Positions 58,633 through 64,000 of a stretch of 64,000 bases of DNA are shown here, piece after piece. This stretch comes from Rhynchospora pubera (lineage: Eukaryota; Streptophyta; Magnoliopsida; Poales; Cyperaceae). Position numbers and translations under genes: made by a program. Each line of letters starts with the position of its first letter. The first letter of the stretch is position 1. The DNA lies in assembly GCA_028095005.1 (NCBI GenBank), contig CM051461.1:46054812-46118811 (forward strand), in the 5' to 3' direction. A model generated the notes under the pieces. That model did not search any database. It saw only the letters and a program-made list of their open reading frames with translations, and was not told where the DNA came from.

Positions 58633-60830
58633 TCAGCCATTGAATCCTCCTGGGCCACCAAATGAAACAACGTATCCATTATTCCCTCCTTGATTCTCAG
58701 TCTGGATGCCATAAAGGTTAGGATTAGAATTGAAGGTTTCAACACTACTGTCAGCTGGAGGATGAAATATTCCATTTCCACTCATATAAGCCACCTGCTT
58801 GAACTCGCAAGCACCACCAAAAGCGTTTGGTCGGACTCCACTTCCCATTGGCGGGGCAATTTTTTCATTAGAAGGTGAGTAAACAATTCCTCCAACCTCA
58901 ATTTTATCACTATCTGCTAGGTTGTTGAATATTTCATGTGGAAAGTATCCCATCAACTCATCATTAAAACCATTCATGGATATAGCTATCCACCAATCTA
59001 ATCTAGCAGGATCCTGGATATACAGAAAAACCAAAATGTTTATTGATTTGTATTTTCAATTATATCGCAGGTTGCTTAATTTCCAGCTGCAATTACTAGC
59101 AAAGAGTCATATTTGAACCCAGTTAGGTTTAATTAAGACTGAGAATTGCCAGATCCTCAAGAAGGTGCTTGCTACTTTACCCTTAACTCTATTATGTTTA
59201 TTTAGTTGGTCTGGAAGATGTATTCACAAGAAAGGGGGTTTGTGCGTGTTGGGGTGAGAGGCTTACCCTCCGAAGTGATAACTTTACAATGCTCTTTCCT
59301 GTTGGGAGAATCATCCCTGGGGAGAACCTTTTACTTGTTTGCACCCATCCTGGACACAGTGTGTTTGAGCAACCTTTTTGGTACCCATCGGACTGCAAGA
59401 ACAAAAGAGGAAACAATTTCTCATGCTAATTTAGTCTCCACCTAGACTACTGATGTATCTACAAGAAGAACATGAATAGTTGTCTTACTGTCCAAAAGAC
59501 AAACAACCGAGTGTTGTAGTCACCATATAGGTCATAGTTTACCTAATGCGGAAATAATTTAATTAATACAACTGAAAAAAGGATGAAATAAGATAATTCA
59601 AAGAAATAAAGGTTCTTTGAGGTTAATATGGTAATATTTAAGCTTACTTCCCATCCAAACTGGATTGTGTTCAGATAATTCCGAGGACCCCCATCACCTT
59701 TGGTAAGTATGATTTCTGCTGAAGAGATTTGATCAGCTTTTATATCTGATATATTGTACACATCCATTAAAGCTTCTGCTCCGTAGTACCTCTTGTTTTT
59801 TTCATGTATCAGTGCCATGCTATACTAAAAGGTAAAATAAAAAAGATTTCATTAATTTATAAACAATAGTCTCTCTCCATCTTTGTCAATCAAATCTTTT
59901 TACTTTCCTTCGTTGCATAACATAGGCCATAACATGGCACTGTCATGATAACTGTTACATTAATTTTTAAATATGCAGGGTTAATGGTGAAATCTAAATG
60001 AAACATACTGGCAAATTCAATGTTAGAAATGCTTACAAGGTTTCCATCATATGGAGCTGTGCTTTTAGTCATATAGACCGGAGCAATGTTTCTTGCTCTG
60101 AGCAGATCTTCTTTACTTGTGCGCATTATTGGAACTGTTCCTTCTGGACAACCTTTCATCGATTTAACTTCAGGAGTTTCAGAAGTATTCCAAGATTCTT
60201 TCAATGCCAGGCTGGGGATTAACTGCTTGTACAAAACAAATTTGTATTGATCCCTTTTGAATTTGTTAGTGTAAAGTTTCAGCCGACTATTCATATATGA
60301 AGTAGTTTGATTGTTGCAATACACAGATTTGATCACATATGAATTGCATATTTTCATATGCACGTTGGTTATGCTATTTATTTCTATTCATTGCATTGGA
60401 TATTCTCTCAATTTTAAGTGGTTCGTTCACTGTTACATAGAATAGAAATTCAATGAGTGAATACCATGTTTTACCTGAAGAATGTGATGTTTTAGCAAAG
60501 GATGATCAAATGCAGGCTGCTTTCGGATTTCAACACAATCGAAGAGGCCTCTGCCTTCAGTCTACATCATGACAATGTAAACAAAAAATGATCATAGATC
60601 CAAGATAGTGGAATTTCATGTAAAATTGATGATTTTAATTGTAGTGAATTTAAAAGATATATTACCTTGAAAGAAGTGACATATGGCTTATTGAGCATTC
60701 TCACTCGTTTCTCTATTCCGATGTCTTTTTTGCCAAGTTCACCTCCGACTCCAATACTTGCATTCATTTCAAGGACTAAGAATATAACGAGTATCACACT
60801 TGTTTTCATGACACTTCCCTTCTCTCCCAT
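58633..60830 (-). CDS. Neprosin-family (DUF239) protein, 7 exons, probably inactive as peptidase
   Basis: Minus-strand exons 60830-60666, 60561-60475, 60222-60037, 59824-59648, 59542-59489, 59392-59267 and 59013-58633; all junctions phase 0, 391 residues, normal for the family. A signal peptide covers about residues 8-27. The neprosin activation propeptide follows (GLFDCVEIRKQPAFDHPLLK), then the neprosin domain (RYYGAEALMDVYN, DLYGDYNTRLFVFWT, SDGYQKGCSNTLCPGWVQTS, DPARLDWWIA, ELMGYFPHEIFNNLADS). Active neprosins are secreted prolyl endopeptidases using two glutamates. Here the IEAGW-type site reads NTIQFGWE (Gln near residue 201) and the WGGE site reads EVGGIVY (Ile near residue 308). Their spacing of about 107 fits the two catalytic positions, so both appear lost. 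Exon 6 is slightly short (TGKSIVKLSLRR). Otherwise intact. A TATA box lies about 60 nt upstream. Confidence 0.92.
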
Positions 60831-60888
60831 TGTGATTCCTCTGTATATTGGGATTTATGATTAATCATTTATCCTCAATCACTAAGAT

Positions 60889-60899
60889 GTATATATACT
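60889..60899 (-). promoter_or_regulatory. TATA box of the neprosin-like gene
   Basis: GTATATATACA on the minus strand, about 60-70 nt upstream of the ATG at 60830. It supports this start and a short leader. Confidence 0.6.
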
Positions 60900-61789
60900 A
60901 CATAGGGAGCATTTCCGAGACCAAAGCACCAAATGACCTGGATATTCAATCCCACTTTTTTGGAACAAAATGACGAAACGCCTATCTGTTAAAACCATTC
61001 ACAAGAGGAAACTAATTAGTTTCCAGCCCATTGCAATGAAGGCAGGATGGTACAAAGATATTTTTCCATCCTTTTCCCGGCGCATTGATGTTTGAAAAAT
61101 TTGTTCTAATCACATTTGTATGGCAAGGTCGGAAAATTGGACATATTTATACAAATACGCATGAAAATATAATTAAATTGAACCCAATTTGATAAGTAAC
61201 ACATTAAAATAAAAAGAATTATAACTTTGTTGATGTAATTACAATTGGTTCTTCTATTTACTGATTGTATGATATTCTAAAAGACTCACAAAAATAGTGT
61301 ACTAAATGTTTGTGCGTCCATTAACAATTAGCGTGTTTATGCAGGATTCGGTAACTTTAGTTTTAACTAAATCGGCTGTTCGGTTGATTTTGTTTGGTTC
61401 AGTTTTAAAAACTGTACATGTGAGTTTTTATTCATAGTTCCATTTTGATTATTACTTACTGTAAAACAAAATATAAGTAAATCTTTTGTTCATATTGTTA
61501 ATACATGTATTTACTGTTATAAATTAAAATTTTATATTCATTCGGTTTTAAATAACTACTGTTTGATTTATAATACATTAATGTAATTATTTAAACAGCT
61601 TAAGTTATGTTAATACAAAATAAATAAAATATTGTTTGGCCTAATCAAACTGAATGAATAACCATTTTCAAACAAACATTGGAAAGGTTACTATGATTAA
61701 CAGTACAACCCGTCTTTTTTTTTTTTATTATTATTATAGTTAGGCAGCGTAGCTGCCAGACGTAATTAACATAACAACCTTCATTTAGA

Positions 61790-62570
61790 TAATCCAAATA
61801 CTATTTATTTGGATACGAAAATTAGTGAGATCAAAATTAGTGAGATCAAATCTGTAGGCACCACTAAATATGATTAATGAAAGATACGATTTTCATAATT
61901 AAATAATCCAAATACTATTTGGATACGAAAATTAGTGAGATCAAATCTGTAGGCACCACTAAATATGATGAAATTTTTTTTTGATGAAATATTACAGTTA
62001 AGTTCTAAAAGATACATTACATATATAAAAAAAATTTGATGAAATATTACATAATGATCATATTTAGTGGTGCCTACATATTTGATCTCACTAATTTTCT
62101 ATCCAAATAGTATTTGGATTATCTAATTATGAAAATCGTATCTTTCATTAATTTCGTATCTTTCATTAATCATATTTAGATATGCCTACAGATTTGATCA
62201 TTATCCAATTTTTTTTTTTGATGAAATATTACTTTTTTGATATATGTAATGTATCTTTTAGAACTTAACTGTAATATTTCATCGAAAAAAAAAATTTCGT
62301 ATAACTAAAATAATTGAAAGATATTTATGTAATTTCGTATCTTTCATTAATCATATTTAGTGGTGCAATAGATTTGATCTCACTAATTTTCGTATCCAAA
62401 TAGTATTTGGATTATCTAATTATGAAAATCGTATCTTTCATTAATTTTGTATCTTTCATTAATCATATTTAGTGGTGCCTACAGATTTGATCTCACTAAT
62501 TTTCGTATCCAAATAAATATTATTTGGATTATCTAATTATGAAAATCGTCGGCCAAGATCTAGCAGAGAC
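61790..62570. repeat. Cluster of direct and inverted copies of a ~95-bp unit
   Basis: The unit contains GATACGAAAATTAGTGAGAT, CTGTAGGCACCACTAAATAT and CATAATTAAATAATCCAAAT. Two copies run forward (61790-61970), then four or so run inverted (62040-62560), separated by ATGAAATATTAC spacers that are themselves inverted around about 62000 and 62280. The whole block can fold on itself. Confidence 0.8.
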
Positions 62571-62649
62571 CATAAATGAAAAGATACGATTATCATTTTC
62601 AGAGTTTAATAAAGGTATGGCAACAAATGCGTGAATTTCTTTTCTTTTT

Positions 62650-62875
62650 AACCGCGTATCAAATGCGTTTTAAAATTATGTTGGTTGTTTAATTCCAGGC
62701 TTCTAGCGCGTTTTATAAACGGGTAAGAAGCCTTCTTACCCGTTTTATAAACGCGTTCGAAGGAGAGAGAGGCGCGCGGTTTATAAACGCGTTAGAACTT
62801 TTTTCTTATTAAAAAAAAATATATTAATTCTTTCTATTAAAATTTTCGATGTTAAAATTCCTATATAAAATAATT
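62650..62875. mobile_element. Relic of a Mutator-type terminal repeat
   Basis: ACTTTTTTCTTATTAAAAAA, ATTCTTTCTATTAAAATTTT and CCTATATAAAATAATTTC match the right terminal repeat of the Pack-MULE (21305-21404). A near-perfect palindrome built on GTTTTATAAACGGGTAAGAAG is at 62708-62754. Only one end is seen, so it is a relic of the same family. Confidence 0.65.
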
Positions 62876-63170
62876 TCTGTTCTATTTCATACCCCTAAAT
62901 ATGTATATTTAGGGGTATGAAATAGAAGCTTGTTTTCTCTCTTTAATAAAAAGAAAAATGATTACTAGATCAGTAGTACGATAGATGAATTTGGTTAGGC
63001 ATCGTCAAGTTGTATTTAGAATTTTAGGAGAGGAAAAGGAAGTGAAATGCAAAAAAAAAAAAAAAAAAAAAAATGGAGAATATTTGCTCTGTTATTTGCA
63101 TGTTTGTTTATTTACTTGATACTTATGGCCGAATGATGATCAATCACAAAAATAAAATAAACTACTGCCA

Positions 63171-63514
63171 TCAGACATTTCCTCCTGGGCCACCAAATGA
63201 AAAAACGTATCCATTATTCCCTCCTTGATTCTCAGGCTGACCGATACCATAAAGGTGAGGATTAGAATTAAATGTTTCAACACTACTGTCAGCTGGAGGA
63301 TGAAATATTCTATTTCCACTCATATAAGCCACCTGCTTGAACTCGCAAGCACCACCAAAAGCATTTGGTCCGACGCCACTTCCCATTGGCGGGGCAATTT
63401 TTTCATTAGAAGGCGAGTAAACAATTCCTCCCAACTCAATTTTATCGCTATCTGCTAGGTTGTTGAATATTTAATGTGGAAAGTATCCCATCAACTCATC
63501 ATTAATGCCATTCA
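63171..63514 (-). pseudogene. Broken copy of the neprosin-like last exon
   Basis: Strongly similar to 58633-58977 (FGGACEFKQVAYMSGN, NPHLYGIGQPENQGGNN). PHE-IFNN has become PH-stop-IFNN (GAA to TAA, near 63470) and the C-terminus differs slightly. The second catalytic position is again Ile (ELGGIVY), so that change predates the duplication. The copy is cut at its upstream side by a LINE at about 63515. Similarity continues downstream through 62885-63170 into the RING-H2/neprosin intergenic region, so the duplicated unit began there. Confidence 0.9.
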
Positions 63515-64000
63515 TGGAACCGTATATGCCTTCCAAAAATGCAGGGAGGAATGGGTATTAAAGACTTGAAACTTCAAAATTCTGCCCTCCTACTTAGATG
63601 GCTTTGGAAGCTCTCCTCTGACAAGCTTTCTTTGTGGTTTAGACTAACCTCCTCTCTTTACTCTCCGATTAGAGGTTGCAAGTCTCCTTTGCTCTGGAAT
63701 AAAAGTGGATCTTTCTTCTGGCGAGATTTGCAGAATCTCAGATACTTGCTTCAGATCTCAACTAATACAACTGTTACAAACGGTGAGCTGACCTCTTTTT
63801 GGTTTGACAACTGGGGAGGTAAGCCACTAGTCAATCTCTTGAAGTATGATTTTGGCTTTCCCAGACCGAGAATTAGTCTCAAGGATGCTCAGCCTTTGTC
63901 TCACACTCTGCTGCCTTTTCCAAGGAAGGAACATGACCACTACATTCTCATGAACTTTCCTACACTGAGAGCAACTAACTTTTTACCTGACTCACTCAGA
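63515..64000 (+). mobile_element. LINE (5'-truncated), running off the window
   Basis: A single open frame to the window end encodes the region after the reverse-transcriptase domain of a plant LINE: ICLPKMQGGMGIKDLKLQNS, LLRWLWKLSSDKLSLWF, SGSFFWRDLQNL and SFWFDNWGG. The junction with the neprosin copy is near 63515 with no 5' part of the LINE, so it is truncated on arrival. The 3' end and target duplication lie outside the window. The frame is undamaged so far, which suggests a fairly recent insertion. Confidence 0.88.

Larger units (their letters stand above)
60900..62880. other. Spacer with foldback repeats
   Basis: No gene. 61500-61770 resembles 21430-21620. Clustered direct and inverted repeats occupy 61790-62570, and a Mutator-type terminal repeat relic lies at 62650-62875. 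Confidence 0.6.

Overview
This is a plant nuclear window, almost certainly from a flowering plant. The genes are split by AT-rich GT-AG introns and belong to plant families (STICHEL-like, neprosin/DUF239, RING-H2 ATL-type, plastid-type KAS I). The spaces between them are full of plant transposons: CACTA, Mutator-like, hAT, LTR elements, LINEs, SINEs and MITEs. I cannot name the species. Exon structures below were read by eye from frame, splice sites and family similarity.

Layout. (1) 1-11.1 kb is a gene-bearing block. It holds a small UBTD-type protein gene (+, 535-2777) and a STICHEL-like gene (+, 7036-11131), with a MITE in the STICHEL-like promoter. (2) 11.1-21.4 kb holds a two-exon gene for a secreted cysteine-rich protein (-, 12706-13576). 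A 5.5-kb CACTA element has landed 65 nt upstream of its start codon, so the original TATA box now lies beyond the element at about 19.17 kb. The CACTA carries no recognisable transposase. It carries two DUF4283-like gene cassettes in tandem and about 30 palindrome-arranged AACGG motifs. A 1.86-kb Pack-MULE follows, carrying four exons of a KAS I gene. (3) 21.4-27.3 kb holds one decayed and one fragmentary copy of a RING-H2 gene plus a Mutator-like element. (4) 27.3-41.9 kb is a 171-bp satellite array of about 75 copies. Its first part is inverted and it contains a higher-order repeat of about 11 monomers. A hAT element, a LINE tail, a micro-SINE and an LTR scrap lie inside it. (5) 41.9-50.8 kb starts with a duplicated exon 1 and promoter of the cysteine-rich gene, followed by a three-deep nest of LTR elements in which two target duplications fix the order of insertion. 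(6) 51.4-55.5 kb holds a 3.5-kb solo-LTR-like element and a retroposon. (7) 55.8-64 kb holds an intact RING-H2 membrane E3 ligase gene (+), an intact neprosin-family gene (-) that appears to have lost both catalytic glutamates, and a broken copy of the neprosin last exon cut by a LINE that runs off the window.

The genes do not form a pathway. What links the window is repeated local duplication (cysteine-rich gene promoter, RING-H2 gene, neprosin tail) followed by transposon insertion. Intact genes: UBTD-like, STICHEL-like (short form), cysteine-rich secreted protein (promoter displaced), RING-H2, neprosin-like. Broken genes: two RING-H2 copies, KAS I fragment, neprosin tail, copy of cysteine-rich exon 1.
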